From assembly GCA_965246785.1 (NCBI GenBank), contig CBDFFM010000032.1:62001-126000 (forward strand): a stretch of DNA of 64,000 nucleotides. Reading direction: 5' to 3'. Positions 43,404 through 51,480 of the stretch are shown here, piece after piece; within the stretch, counting starts at the first letter, position 1; each line of letters opens with the position of its first letter. Made by a program: the position numbers and the translations under genes. Under the pieces are notes generated by a model, which saw only the letters and a list, made by a program, of their open reading frames with translations, did no database searches and had not been told where the DNA came from. The stretch comes from UBA1952 sp965246785 (lineage in GTDB: Bacteria > Bacteroidota > Bacteroidia > Chitinophagales > Chitinophagaceae).

Positions 43404-44234
43404 CTAAGCTTTCTTAAGTTGAATGAAAAGAGAGGAAATACCGTCGCGGCTCGTCTCTAATCGCAGCTTGAAATACGGCGCGCTGCGGAGCGTATCGCGC
43501 ACTACAGGGTTTTTGACGATGGGCGAGTCCGGCTTTACCACCACTGGCGCAAGCGCCAACCGGCTGATGATTTTCTTATCTGCAGGATTCAGCAGATTGC
43601 CGGCGAAGGCTGCCGTGTCCTGAAAACGGCCTTCTACATTGTAATAATTGCCATTGTCCATCTTCAGCCGAAGCTTTGCGGTTCCGTCGGCATCCACATA
43701 GCCACGCCCTCGCCCGTAAAAAAGCAGCGAGTCTTTATCATTCAGCGCAAGGATATACTCCGTTGTATAAACGTTGCTCAGCCGTTGTGAATCGCGGCCA
43801 TGGGCAATGACGACGGAATGCAGCAGGGAATCGTAAAGGCGGATACCCCGGTTGGAGAAAAGCAGCACGGGTGCACTGCCGGAAAGCGGCAAATCGGCCA
43901 GCCTGCCCTCGCTTATATTCATGCTGTTATCGTAATTATCCTGCACGCTGGCAAAGGCTTCCAGCAGGAAGTGGACATTAGTCAACGCCTGTCCGCCTGC
44001 CGGTGCAAGACTTGCCCAGACCGTATCCGTCTTGCCGGAAATTTGCTGTGTGTACGTAACGGTTAGCAGGCCCTGCCCGCCGGCAGTGGCGATTTGCCGC
44101 ACGGTAATGGGGGTCGGGCGGATGGGTTGCAGCTCTATGCTGTTTCTACTGCAGGCGCCGAGCAGCAGCAGTGCAGGCAAAAGCATTGTGACGCTGTGGC
44201 GCCTGGAGTTAACTGATTTGGTGGTTGATATCAT
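43404..44234 (-). CDS. predicted lipoprotein, first gene of an envelope operon
   Basis: 276 residues; the lipobox LLLGACS is in MLLPALLLLGACSRNSIELQ, either from the ATG at 44234 or from the internal ATG at 44186. The mature part has beta-type text (ITVRQIATAGGQGLLTVTYT; GRDSQRLSNVYTTEYILALN) with a proline-rich hinge (VVVKPDSPIVKNPVV) and no recognised motif. It is the first of three closely spaced exported genes on the minus strand (gaps of 3 and 6 nt), so the three probably act together at the envelope. The 330 bp before it hold no other gene. Confidence 0.74.
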   Translation of the reverse strand: MISTTKSVNSRRHSVTMLLPALLLLGACSRNSIELQPIRPTPITVRQIATAGGQGLLTVTYTQQISGKTDTVWASLAPAGGQALTNVHFLLEAFASVQDNYDNSMNISEGRLADLPLSGSAPVLLFSNRGIRLYDSLLHSVVIAHGRDSQRLSNVYTTEYILALNDKDSLLFYGRGRGYVDADGTAKLRLKMDNGNYYNVEGRFQDTAAFAGNLLNPADKKIISRLALAPVVVKPDSPIVKNPVVRDTLRSAPYFKLRLETSRDGISSLFIQLKKA

Positions 44235-44569
44235 TTATGGTCGGTTATTACTGGTATCGCTATAAGATTTATTCTGCTCCGGACCAGATCCTTTATTGAT
44301 TGCATAAGACGCGACACTTATTTCAGGTGCAGCGAGACAATGGAAAGGTTGGAGAGGTCATCAATTCCTCATCTAATTTGTCCATAAGCACAGATTAATA
44401 CTTGCTGCCAAGCTATACGCCCCAACCGACCCTTGCAAGCCCGACAAATAATTTTTTCACCTATTTTCATAAAAGATTGAACGCCATAAATCTCTAAAAG
44501 TATTTATGAATTAAAATACTGATTGAATTGGAAATCCGCCGCTCCAAAGCGGCCATTCCTGCAAAAGAA
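44235..44569. other. intergenic region with nothing recognised
   Basis: About 330 bp of AT-rich DNA between the start of the envelope operon and the terminator of the HTH regulator gene. It must carry the operon promoter, but I see no exact TAnnTTTG box, and no tRNA-like or repeat structure. Confidence 0.5.
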
Positions 44570-44592
44570 AAAGCGCCCTTAAAGGGCGCTTT
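44570..44592. terminator. hairpin terminator of the HTH regulator gene
   Basis: AAAGCGCCCTT-A-AAGGGCGCTTT is a perfect 11-bp stem with almost no loop, 28 bp after the regulator's stop. Runs of A and T on both sides would let it work in both directions. Confidence 0.75.
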
Positions 44593-44620
44593 CCTGCAAA
44601 AAATCAACCTTAGATCAGGC

Positions 44621-45628
44621 TCAGCACTTCCCGTGCTTGCCCTTACGCGCACACGACACCCGTGTCCGTAGTCCTTCAAAAAACCGTTCGCAGGCCTCCG
44701 CATCACCGCCCGCGCTGATAAGTGTGGAAGACGCCATCGTCTCCTCAAAATAGCGGCGCGTTTTGCTGCAGAATTCAGGGTCGTGCGTCATCATCATATT
44801 CAGCACGCAATGGTTTACATACACCGTCTCCTGGCCGTCTGCTTCCGTATAAATACTGTTGTGGCCTAAGTAGGCGGGGTTGTGATACAGGAAGAACTCT
44901 GCACCGGGTTTTCCACCTGTATCCGGCAGGCACTTCCAGCCGGTGGTCGCCTGAGTGCGCAGGTGTGCAGCCAGGGCCTCCATTTCCTGCAGCAGTGCAT
45001 CAGCCGTAGCGGCATCGCGGAACATGCCCGCATCACGGTAATGTGTGATCTGGTGCAGCGTGCCGTTGAAGGTATCCTCGCTCCACACTTCGGTACCGGG
45101 AATGCTGTTATACGCCTTCAGGATAGCCGGGCTAAGCTCAGCAAGGATTTCGGAAAGGTCGTGCTGCTCAAATTGGATGGCGCTGTAATCCGGGTGGTGC
45201 AGGATGCTGCGCAACCAGAAAAAGTATTTGAAAGCCGCCAACTGCGGGAAGGCGAGGTAATGCACCGGAAAGAGGTCTTTTGCCTCATAATACATGGTGC
45301 TTTGCACCGCATCGCTCACCTTAAGCAGGTTTTCAAGCAGGCCGCCGAGGTAATTCCGAAGGGAATAGTCTCTTGCACGGAGCCAATTGCCGTAAAAAAC
45401 AGTGCTGCGCGTATCGATATTGAGGATGGCATCCAGCGAGATGCGGAAGTGGGTGGAAAGCTTTTGCAGCTCCGCGAAGGAGAGCGACTTCTCGCCGCGT
45501 ATGCGGCGGTAGGCGCTGTCGGGCGATATGCGCAGCAGGTCGGCAACGGAGTCAGCCAGCGAGCGGTTCGGCGGCATGACGGTACGGATATGGTCAAAAA
45601 GCTCCTGCTGGAGCAAGTCTGACTGCAT
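44621..45628 (-). CDS. HTH transcriptional regulator of the BetR/Bacteroidota type
   Basis: 335 residues from the ATG at 45628 (a start at 45661 is also possible). The N-terminus is a helix-turn-helix: LADSVADLLRISPDSAYRRI, RGEKSLSFAELQKLSTHFRI, then SLDAIL, which has the Cro/XRE-like spacing of the BetR-type regulators common in Bacteroidota. The remaining 250 residues are helical (VSDAVQSTMYYEAKDLFPVH; TFNGTLHQITHYRDAGMFRD) and end in a Cys/Lys-rich tail (VSCARKGKHGKC); they may be a sensor or oligomer domain. The target genes are unknown. About 115 bp before its start lies the palindrome GCGTAGAACTACGC. Confidence 0.82.
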   Translation of the reverse strand: MQSDLLQQELFDHIRTVMPPNRSLADSVADLLRISPDSAYRRIRGEKSLSFAELQKLSTHFRISLDAILNIDTRSTVFYGNWLRARDYSLRNYLGGLLENLLKVSDAVQSTMYYEAKDLFPVHYLAFPQLAAFKYFFWLRSILHHPDYSAIQFEQHDLSEILAELSPAILKAYNSIPGTEVWSEDTFNGTLHQITHYRDAGMFRDAATADALLQEMEALAAHLRTQATTGWKCLPDTGGKPGAEFFLYHNPAYLGHNSIYTEADGQETVYVNHCVLNMMMTHDPEFCSKTRRYFEETMASSTLISAGGDAEACERFFEGLRTRVSCARKGKHGKC

Positions 45629-45742
45629 AGCCGGATGGTTCTGGGTAGAGACTGAGAACATAAGCACCGGAGGTGGTTTTAGTGTGTGTTGTTGGATTTG
45701 TTTGTCAGGGCCAAATGTAGCCGCGCACCTATGCCCTGTCAA

Positions 45743-45756
45743 GCGTAGAACTACGC
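45743..45756. promoter_or_regulatory. GCGTAGAACTACGC palindrome upstream of the HTH regulator gene
   Basis: A perfect GCGTAG-AA-CTACGC inverted repeat 115 bp upstream of the regulator's ATG. The identical 14-mer lies at 49031-49044 and a one-base variant at 11967-11982. It may be the operator of this regulator or of another dimeric protein. Confidence 0.5.
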
Positions 45757-45963
45757 CTTAACGGATGGGTTAGAAATTGCCGGAGGCCGGAGCAGCCTTC
45801 CGGCAAGCCACCTTCCTGCATGGCGCTAAGCATTGATAATAAACCGTTTGCGGTAGCATTGCAAGCCGGCAAAAAGGGCCGGAAGGTTTGTTAACGGAGT
45901 GATTAATCCGCAAAGTGTTTACAAAAGGGCAACGCCTCCGGCGCTGCATAAACGCAAAAAGAA
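45757..45963. other. regulator upstream region with a GC-rich hairpin
   Basis: About 200 bp between the palindrome and the TyrRS terminator. TTGCCGGAGGC (45777-45787) pairs with GCCTTCCGGCAA (45795-45806) with one bulge. No gene is seen; it holds the upstream control region of the HTH regulator. Confidence 0.5.
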
Positions 45964-45986
45964 GCGCCGGGCACAATGCCCGGCGC
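45964..45986 (-). terminator. terminator of the TyrRS gene
   Basis: GCGCCGGGCA-CAA-TGCCCGGCGC is a perfect 10-bp stem; on the minus strand it is followed by TTCTTTTT. It lies 37 bp past the TyrRS stop. Confidence 0.88.
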
Positions 45987-46023
45987 AGCAAAACCGCATA
46001 CTATGGTAGAATTCCCGCCGGGC

Positions 46024-47346
46024 TTATTCAAACACCGCCAGTGTATAATTGTTCTTCCCCTTTTGAATAAGCACATACCGACCGTTCAGCAGGTGCGCTT
46101 CGCTGAGAAGCGCGTCCGGCGCGGTCACCTTCTCCTTATTTACGCTGAGCCCGCCGGCCGTAATCATCTTCCGGGCCTCGCCTTTGGAAGGGAAGATCTT
46201 CTGGTCCGCCAGGAAGGAGACCAGATCCAGCCCCTCGCCCAGCGCCGCTTTAGACGCGCGCACCTGTGGTACGCCCTCCATCACTTCCAGCAGTTGCCGC
46301 TCGTCCAGGCCCTGCAGCGCATCTACCGCGCCGCCGCCGAAGAGTATGCCGGAGGCTTGCTGCGCAAAGTGCAAATCTTCCTCCGAATGTACCAGCACCG
46401 TCATCTCCTCCGCCAGCGCCTTTTGAAGCGCGCGCTGGTGCGGAGCTGCCTCATGCGCGGCCACTGCTTCGCGGATTTCATCCACGGACTTAAAGGAAAA
46501 AGTGTAGGCCATCCGCTCCGCATCTGCGTCAGGCAGGCGCAGCCAGAACTGGTAGAACTGGTACGGCGAGGTACGTGCCGGGTCAAGCCACACAGTGCCG
46601 CTCTCTGTCTTGCCAAACTTGCCGCCATCGCTCTTTTTGATAAGCGGGCAGGTGAGGGCGAAAGCCTCCTGGTTGCGGATTGCGGAATCGTCGGCCTCTT
46701 CATTCCGAATTTCCTCTTGGTTCCGCATTCGCCTGATAAGCTCCGTCCCCGTTACGATGTTGCCCCACTGGTCGGCGCCGCCCATCTGGAGCTTTACGCC
46801 CTTGTGCTTGTGCAGCCAGTAGAAGTCGTAGCCCTGGATGAGCTGGTAGCTGAATTCCGTAAACGAAATGCCCGTCTCCATCCGGTTCTTCACCGAGTCC
46901 TTCGACATCATGTAGTTGACGGTGATGTGCTTGCCTACATCCCGGATGAAGTGGAGGAAGGAAAACTCTTTAAACCAATCGTAGTTATTCACCAGCTCCG
47001 CCTGCACAGGGCCGGGTGTGAAGTCTAAGAACTTGCGGAGCTGCCGCTCCTGCCCGGCGCAGTTCCGGCGCAGGGTTTCCTCGTCCAGCAGGTTGCGCTC
47101 AGCACTTTTGCCGCTCGGGTCGCCCACCATGCCGGTGGCCCCGCCGATGAGCGCGATGGGCTTGTGGCCCGCCCGCTGCAGGCGCATGAGCAGGGTGATA
47201 GGCAGCAGGCTGCCCACGTGCAGGCTGTCCGCCGTAGGGTCAAAGCCGATGTAGGCCGTCGTTACTTCTTTGGCCAGCTGCTCTGCCGTGCCGGGCATTA
47301 TATCCTGAATGAGGCCGCGGGCTTCAAGCTCTTCGATAAAGGTCAT
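46024..47346 (-). CDS. tyrS: tyrosyl-tRNA synthetase
   Basis: 440 residues from the ATG at 47346 (MTFIEELEARGLIQDIMPGT); the longer frame to 47415 runs through a simple-sequence stretch and part of a 25-bp inverted repeat. It charges tRNA-Tyr. The class I HIGH motif is SLHVGSLLPI, followed by IALIGGATGMVGDPSGKSAE, and the KMSKS-like motif is GGKFGKTESG. The C-terminal S4 domain (LIQKGKNNYTLAVFE) binds the tRNA. The length and domain order are those of a bacterial TyrRS-F type. A terminator follows. Confidence 0.97.
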   Translation of the reverse strand: MTFIEELEARGLIQDIMPGTAEQLAKEVTTAYIGFDPTADSLHVGSLLPITLLMRLQRAGHKPIALIGGATGMVGDPSGKSAERNLLDEETLRRNCAGQERQLRKFLDFTPGPVQAELVNNYDWFKEFSFLHFIRDVGKHITVNYMMSKDSVKNRMETGISFTEFSYQLIQGYDFYWLHKHKGVKLQMGGADQWGNIVTGTELIRRMRNQEEIRNEEADDSAIRNQEAFALTCPLIKKSDGGKFGKTESGTVWLDPARTSPYQFYQFWLRLPDADAERMAYTFSFKSVDEIREAVAAHEAAPHQRALQKALAEEMTVLVHSEEDLHFAQQASGILFGGGAVDALQGLDERQLLEVMEGVPQVRASKAALGEGLDLVSFLADQKIFPSKGEARKMITAGGLSVNKEKVTAPDALLSEAHLLNGRYVLIQKGKNNYTLAVFE

Positions 47347-47417
47347 TTGATGAGTAATGAGTGGTGAGTAAGAAGCTGTTTGAGTAAGCCGTTTAGGCTC
47401 TTCCTTGTTTCCCAATC

Positions 47418-47496
47418 TTTTGTCATCCCGGAACGGGAACTTGCGCTGAGCGAATGGGTAGCATCGTTTTTAAGTTCCCGTTCCGGGATGACAAAA
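47418..47496. repeat. perfect 25-bp inverted repeat, GTCAT-family element
   Basis: Arm 47418-47442 (TTTTGTCATCCCGGAACGGG and five more bases) is matched without error by the reverse complement at 47472-47496, with a 29-bp spacer. It is one of several elements with TGTCAT ends; the outer side continues AAAAGTCGCTGTG. It lies between TyrRS and the DUF6056-like gene. Confidence 0.85.
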
Positions 47497-47576
47497 GTCG
47501 CTGTGGGCTATTTTTCTGGATAGGCTCTAAGCTTTGGATTTGGACTTTGGGATTTCCCGCCGGGGCAAAAGTAGCC

Positions 47577-47584
47577 TATCCTTG
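47577..47584 (+). promoter_or_regulatory. -7 promoter box variant TATCCTTG
   Basis: TATCCTTG followed by CAGCCC ends 8 nt before the ATG at 47593. The CTTGCAGCC text directly before the start recurs before the pyrophosphatase and methyltransferase genes. Confidence 0.4.
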
Positions 47585-47592
47585 CAGCCCTC

Positions 47593-49023
47593 ATGTCCCG
47601 CCTTGCCGACACCCTTCGCCGCTACCTGCCGGCTTTGCTCACCGCCCTTTCCGTGGCGGCAATATTGCCGGTGCTCCTCATCGGCATCTACAACCATCCC
47701 TGCGCGGCGGATGATTTCCAGAATGCCCGCTGGAGCGATTACCTCGCCTTTCAGCGCACGGCCTACCTGCACTGGTCGGGGCGGTATTTTAATAATCTGG
47801 CGGCGGCGCTGTGCCCGCTGCACTGGCATTCTTTCGGAGCGTACCGCGCGGCCGTGATGGCTATGATGGCGGCCTTTTGCCTCGCGTTTGCGCTGCTCGT
47901 TGTGCGGGGGCTGCGCGTCTTTGCGAAGCTTCCGCTGCGGGTGGCCGTCGCAATTGGCGCGATGGCGGCGGCGCTGCTGCTCAACAATTTTCCCTCGCTT
48001 GCCGAAGGCTTTTTCTGGTACACGGGTGCGGTTACCTATGTGCTTCCGGCTACGGCGGCGCTTTGCCTGTTCTGCTTACTGATTGGGTTGGAAGGGAAAG
48101 CGGAGGCGGGGTGGGGAATACTGGCCCTTGCAGCGCTCCTGGCGGCTGCCGCGATTGGCGGCAACGAATCGCTGCTCCTGCTTTGCTGCGCGGTGGTGGC
48201 CTGCGGCTATATCTATTACCGTAAGCAGGGGCTGCCGGTGCTGCGCCGCTTTTACGCAAGGCTCCTGCTCGTATGCGCTTTGTGCGCGGCTGTGGCCATT
48301 CTCGCCCCCGGCAATTTTGCGCGGCAGGCGGTAATGCAGCGCAATGTGTGGATGGTGCCGCCCACCTGGCTCTATCATTCGCTGCGCAGCTTTCTGGACT
48401 GGCTGGCCGACCCTTTCTTGTTGCTTTATTCCAGTCTCGTGCTGCTTCTGCTTTGGCCGCTGCCGCTCCGCTTGCCGCCTGTGCCGCTGTGGGTGCTGTT
48501 TGGGCTGCCGCTGGCGCTGATCCTGCTGCTGGGGCTGCCGGCGCATTATGCGCTGGGCACGGTACCGCCGCCGCGGGTGATGAATATCGTGTACACGTTC
48601 TTCCTGCTGGCGTGGACACCTTTTCTTATGGCCCTTGCGGGGCGGCTGCGGCTTTTGGCCGCCGCGCTGGCGGAGCGGGGGTGGAGCTTTGTGCCGCAGC
48701 TTGCGCTGATTGCGCTGCTTATAGCCTTGATGAGCAGTGTTACTTTCCCGGCGCTGCGCAGGGCCAATCTCTTTGTGGTGGCTAAGGCGTATGCCCGCCG
48801 GATGCCGCAGGCTTACGATGCGGAGCTGCGCGCCCGCTATGCCCGCATCTTGGCCGCGCCGGGCGATACGGTGGGCGTGGCCCCGGTGCGCCTCCAGGCG
48901 GGCAATGTGCTGTACACGGGCGATGTGATTGCGGCGAAGAATGCGCGCACGGATGCGCATTACGGCGCTTACTTCGGGAAGGAGGTGGTGTTTATTGACA
49001 GCGCGGCGGGGGCCGCTCATTAA
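47593..49023 (+). CDS. polytopic membrane protein, DUF6056-like
   Basis: 476 residues with about ten membrane helices. The N-terminal loop AADDFQNARWSDYLAFQ with an acidic pair, then HWSGRYFNNLAAALCPLHWH and AEGFFWYTGAVTYVLPATAA, is the arrangement I associate with the DUF6056 family of GT-C-like membrane proteins. The C-terminus is a soluble tail (AKNARTDAHYGAYFGKEVVF). The DD motif in the first outside loop fits a lipid-sugar-using glycosyltransferase, but no substrate can be given. High GC with many Ala and Leu. It starts after a promoter box and ends 7 bp before the palindrome upstream of the cargo gene. Confidence 0.8.
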   Translation: MSRLADTLRRYLPALLTALSVAAILPVLLIGIYNHPCAADDFQNARWSDYLAFQRTAYLHWSGRYFNNLAAALCPLHWHSFGAYRAAVMAMMAAFCLAFALLVVRGLRVFAKLPLRVAVAIGAMAAALLLNNFPSLAEGFFWYTGAVTYVLPATAALCLFCLLIGLEGKAEAGWGILALAALLAAAAIGGNESLLLLCCAVVACGYIYYRKQGLPVLRRFYARLLLVCALCAAVAILAPGNFARQAVMQRNVWMVPPTWLYHSLRSFLDWLADPFLLLYSSLVLLLLWPLPLRLPPVPLWVLFGLPLALILLLGLPAHYALGTVPPPRVMNIVYTFFLLAWTPFLMALAGRLRLLAAALAERGWSFVPQLALIALLIALMSSVTFPALRRANLFVVAKAYARRMPQAYDAELRARYARILAAPGDTVGVAPVRLQAGNVLYTGDVIAAKNARTDAHYGAYFGKEVVFIDSAAGAAH

Positions 49024-49029
49024 GAAAAT

Positions 49030-49045
49030 TGCGTAGAACTACGCA
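49030..49045. promoter_or_regulatory. TGCGTAGAACTACGCA palindrome upstream of the type IX cargo gene
   Basis: A perfect 16-bp palindrome whose core, GCGTAGAACTACGC (49031-49044), is identical to that at 45743. A -7-like box TACTTTAG lies at 49068-49075, so its centre would be near -44 from a start site, a place where activators often bind. Confidence 0.5.
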
Positions 49046-49236
49046 TACAGGCGATTTGTTTGGGTATTACTTTAGCGGTAATAAAACCCATTCATCAGTT
49101 TGAAGGTGAGCAATCTTCTTGCCGCTCCGCCAAGCAACTTAGGGGCAGTTGCATCTGGGTTCGTTGTTGGTCAAAAGACCAACAACGGCGGAAATCTCCA
49201 AACGTCAGACCCGGAAACAGAGTTTTCATTAATTAT

Positions 49237-50886
49237 ATGCTTCGCTTTATATCCATATCCATATTTCTGTCGCTTGTTGGATTGCGCGTTGTCGGTCAAG
49301 CCATCAACGAAGTACCACTGCTAGGCCTCCACTTTATAGAGCCCTTTACACTGTCTGAAACCAATAGTAGCTATTATTTCATTACAGGATTCCATACAAG
49401 AAAGTTCGTAGCTGGGAAAAACCTTCCAACCGCTGCTTATTATCTGAATAAAAGCGAGAAAACTACTCACAAGATTCTGAAAACAGTTAAGATTTGGGGA
49501 GACACCGCCGTTGCAGACAGTACATTATCTTATAATTGGCCGTGCCTGAGTGGCGATAAGATTTTAGTGGCTAATAGCCGCTACCACTTTCTTGATTCAA
49601 GCATCTTTCCCCATGCTTACAACAGCATTGTATTTACCTGCTTTGATACAAATCTGAACCTGATTGTCCCGGAACGACGGCTTATTACTTTTTTTACGCC
49701 CTTTAAACGCTTTGCAGGTGGTGATATTATCGTAGCTAATACATCCCGAAACAGGTTTATTACAGGATATGCGATGAATGATTCGTTTAACAATGGCCAT
49801 GGGCGATATTCCCGCTATCTGTTCACAGATTTTAGTGGTAATCTGCTACGCGACAGTGTTATTGGCGTTGCTCCTTCTTTGGACTCTCCGAACGTTAATC
49901 ATTATGCCCACGAGATTGTACCCACCGGAAATAATCAGTTGTTGGTTTCCGGCCAAGGCCTAACCAACCCCAATGCCGCCTCGCCAGTAGCCGATTTTCT
50001 TTTGACGGATAGTAACATGTCTGTGATTGACACCTTCCGGCTTAAGAGTCGCTATCTATATTATGGCAGCGCACAGGTGCAAGGTTGGGTTCCGGGCATA
50101 CTTAACTATGCCATGCTCCCTACAAGCTCCATTATCGCAGGCAGAGAGTTGCAGGTTTTTTATGGAACGCCATCAATGCGCCCAAACGGAAACTTCACAA
50201 TGCTTATGAAGATGACGCGTGCAACGCGCTATACTATTGATACCACCTTTTTCTTTCCGGTTACCAATTCCTATGGCGGTAATAATTCCAGCCCCAGCCA
50301 GCACAATCTTGTATATCAGCCTGTAGAAAACCGGGTTTATTACGCTACCAACACATTGCAGGCATATGGCTTTACAGGCGATTGTGGTGGCAGTACAAAT
50401 CAGACCCAAGTGGTGTGCTTAGATACCAACCTACACATGTACTGGCAGAAGTTTATTTCGCCGGCAGCAGGCAGTTGTACGCATCTTACCGATGTCATTG
50501 CGTCTATTGGGCGGCCCGGCATCACCATTGCCGGCTACTTTACCGATGCCAACGCGCCGAAGGATACCGCCCTTCAAGGAGGTTTCCTCTTCCACATTGA
50601 CTCCACCGGCACCCTCGACGCCCCCGGCGCAAAGCTCTTCTCCATCCGCGACCGCTTCCGCATCTACCCCAATCCCGCCAACGATGCCCTTTTCATTGAC
50701 GATGTCCTCAAATCCGTATCCGCCGCCACCGTCATAGACATGCAGGGGCGCGAGGTGGTCAAGACCGCCATCACCGCCAATCCCGCCCGCCTTTCCCTCC
50801 AAAGCCTGCCTCCCGCCACCTATCTCCTGCGCCTTACCCTGAAAGACGGCGGCACCCACAGCCAGCTATTCAGCAGGCAGGAATAA
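49237..50886 (+). CDS. type IX secretion cargo protein with C-terminal sorting domain
   Basis: 549 residues from the ATG at 49237 (MLRFISISIFLSLVGLRVVG, a signal peptide). The frame reaches 49060 but those residues are not protein-like. The middle is a beta-rich, propeller-like text with many NNQLLVSGQGL and GNFTMLMKMTRATRYT phrases. The last 75 residues are a type A T9SS sorting domain: RFRIYPNPANDALFIDDV, then TVIDMQGREVVKTAI, LSLQSLPPATYLLRLTLKDG and the terminal SQLFSRQE. The protein should be secreted or anchored by the type IX system, of which porV2 and porU2 are encoded nearby. The cargo's own role is unknown. Confidence 0.88.
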   Translation: MLRFISISIFLSLVGLRVVGQAINEVPLLGLHFIEPFTLSETNSSYYFITGFHTRKFVAGKNLPTAAYYLNKSEKTTHKILKTVKIWGDTAVADSTLSYNWPCLSGDKILVANSRYHFLDSSIFPHAYNSIVFTCFDTNLNLIVPERRLITFFTPFKRFAGGDIIVANTSRNRFITGYAMNDSFNNGHGRYSRYLFTDFSGNLLRDSVIGVAPSLDSPNVNHYAHEIVPTGNNQLLVSGQGLTNPNAASPVADFLLTDSNMSVIDTFRLKSRYLYYGSAQVQGWVPGILNYAMLPTSSIIAGRELQVFYGTPSMRPNGNFTMLMKMTRATRYTIDTTFFFPVTNSYGGNNSSPSQHNLVYQPVENRVYYATNTLQAYGFTGDCGGSTNQTQVVCLDTNLHMYWQKFISPAAGSCTHLTDVIASIGRPGITIAGYFTDANAPKDTALQGGFLFHIDSTGTLDAPGAKLFSIRDRFRIYPNPANDALFIDDVLKSVSAATVIDMQGREVVKTAITANPARLSLQSLPPATYLLRLTLKDGGTHSQLFSRQE

Positions 50887-50900
50887 GCTCTTTGAAACGT

Positions 50901-50924
50901 AAATGGCTTGAAAAACAGCCGTTT
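50901..50924 (+). terminator. probable terminator after the cargo gene
   Basis: AAATGGCT-TGAAAAAC-AGCCGTTT with one G-T pair, 15 bp past the stop, followed by AGCTCTTTCT. A second hairpin, CACGTGCG/CGCACGTG (50938-50964), follows; neither has a long T tract. Confidence 0.45.
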
Positions 50925-51043
50925 AGCTCTTTCTGACCACGTGCGAGTTGGCATCCCGCACGTGCGGATTCTTATCCCGCTTGCGCCGCCCGGCGATTTG
51001 CGCAGCTAAAAAGCACCATGTTTCGATAGTGACTCAGTTTGAA

Positions 51044-51137
51044 TGTTCACAGCGACTTGTCACCCTGAATCAAGTTCAGGGCAGGCTCCTGAAAGGGCCT
51101 TGCAAGATGCTTACAGCATGACAAGCTTGGGCGAGCA
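51044..51137. repeat. GTCAT-family repeat element
   Basis: TGTTCACAGCGACTTGTCA, ten bases of CCCTGA-type arm, then about 50 bp and CAGCATGACAAGC. The first 19 bases are identical to those at 62398-62416. It fills the middle of the 590-bp gap between the cargo gene and porV2, which otherwise holds no gene. Confidence 0.6.
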
Positions 51138-51162
51138 ATAATTCAAACGGAGATACTACCTG

Positions 51163-51198
51163 AAAAGTCCCGGGGCCGCTGCTTCGGGACTTTTGTTT
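51163..51198 (+). terminator. hairpin with T-run in the porV2 upstream gap
   Basis: AAAAGTCCCG (51163-51172) pairs with CGGGACTTTT (51185-51194), followed by GTTTT. It ends any transcript from the left before the porV2 promoter region. Confidence 0.6.
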
Positions 51199-51416
51199 TA
51201 TTCAGCCATCCCACAATTCGCCATTCTCCATTCTCAGTTCTCCCCCCTCCCATTCAATAAAAACGCTCGTTAAGCCGGGCCGCCAATGCGGCAAAGCCCG
51301 GCGTCATAGCCTTTATTTGCCCCCGGCTGCGTCAGGCCAGAGCCATAATAATAGCCGCCGCGCAGCGTTCTTCCACTGTCCAAAAGGTATCCGGGGGCGA
51401 AGCGGGCAACATAAAG

Positions 51417-51424
51417 TAAATTCG
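51417..51424 (+). promoter_or_regulatory. -7 promoter box variant TAAATTCG upstream of porV2
   Basis: TAAATTCG matches TAnnTTyG. The first ATG in the open frame lies 2 nt after it (51427), so translation should begin at the later ATG at 51481, which gives a signal peptide; the leader would be about 50 nt. Confidence 0.45.
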
Positions 51425-51480
51425 CAATGGCTTTTCCGGAGCCTGCCATGGTGAGCCTGCCGAACCATACCACACACTGC

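Noticed and set aside
48076..49020. 314-codon minus-strand frame opposite the DUF6056-like gene
   Set aside because: Arg/His/Gln-rich text typical of an antisense frame of a membrane protein; the plus frame has clear membrane helices.
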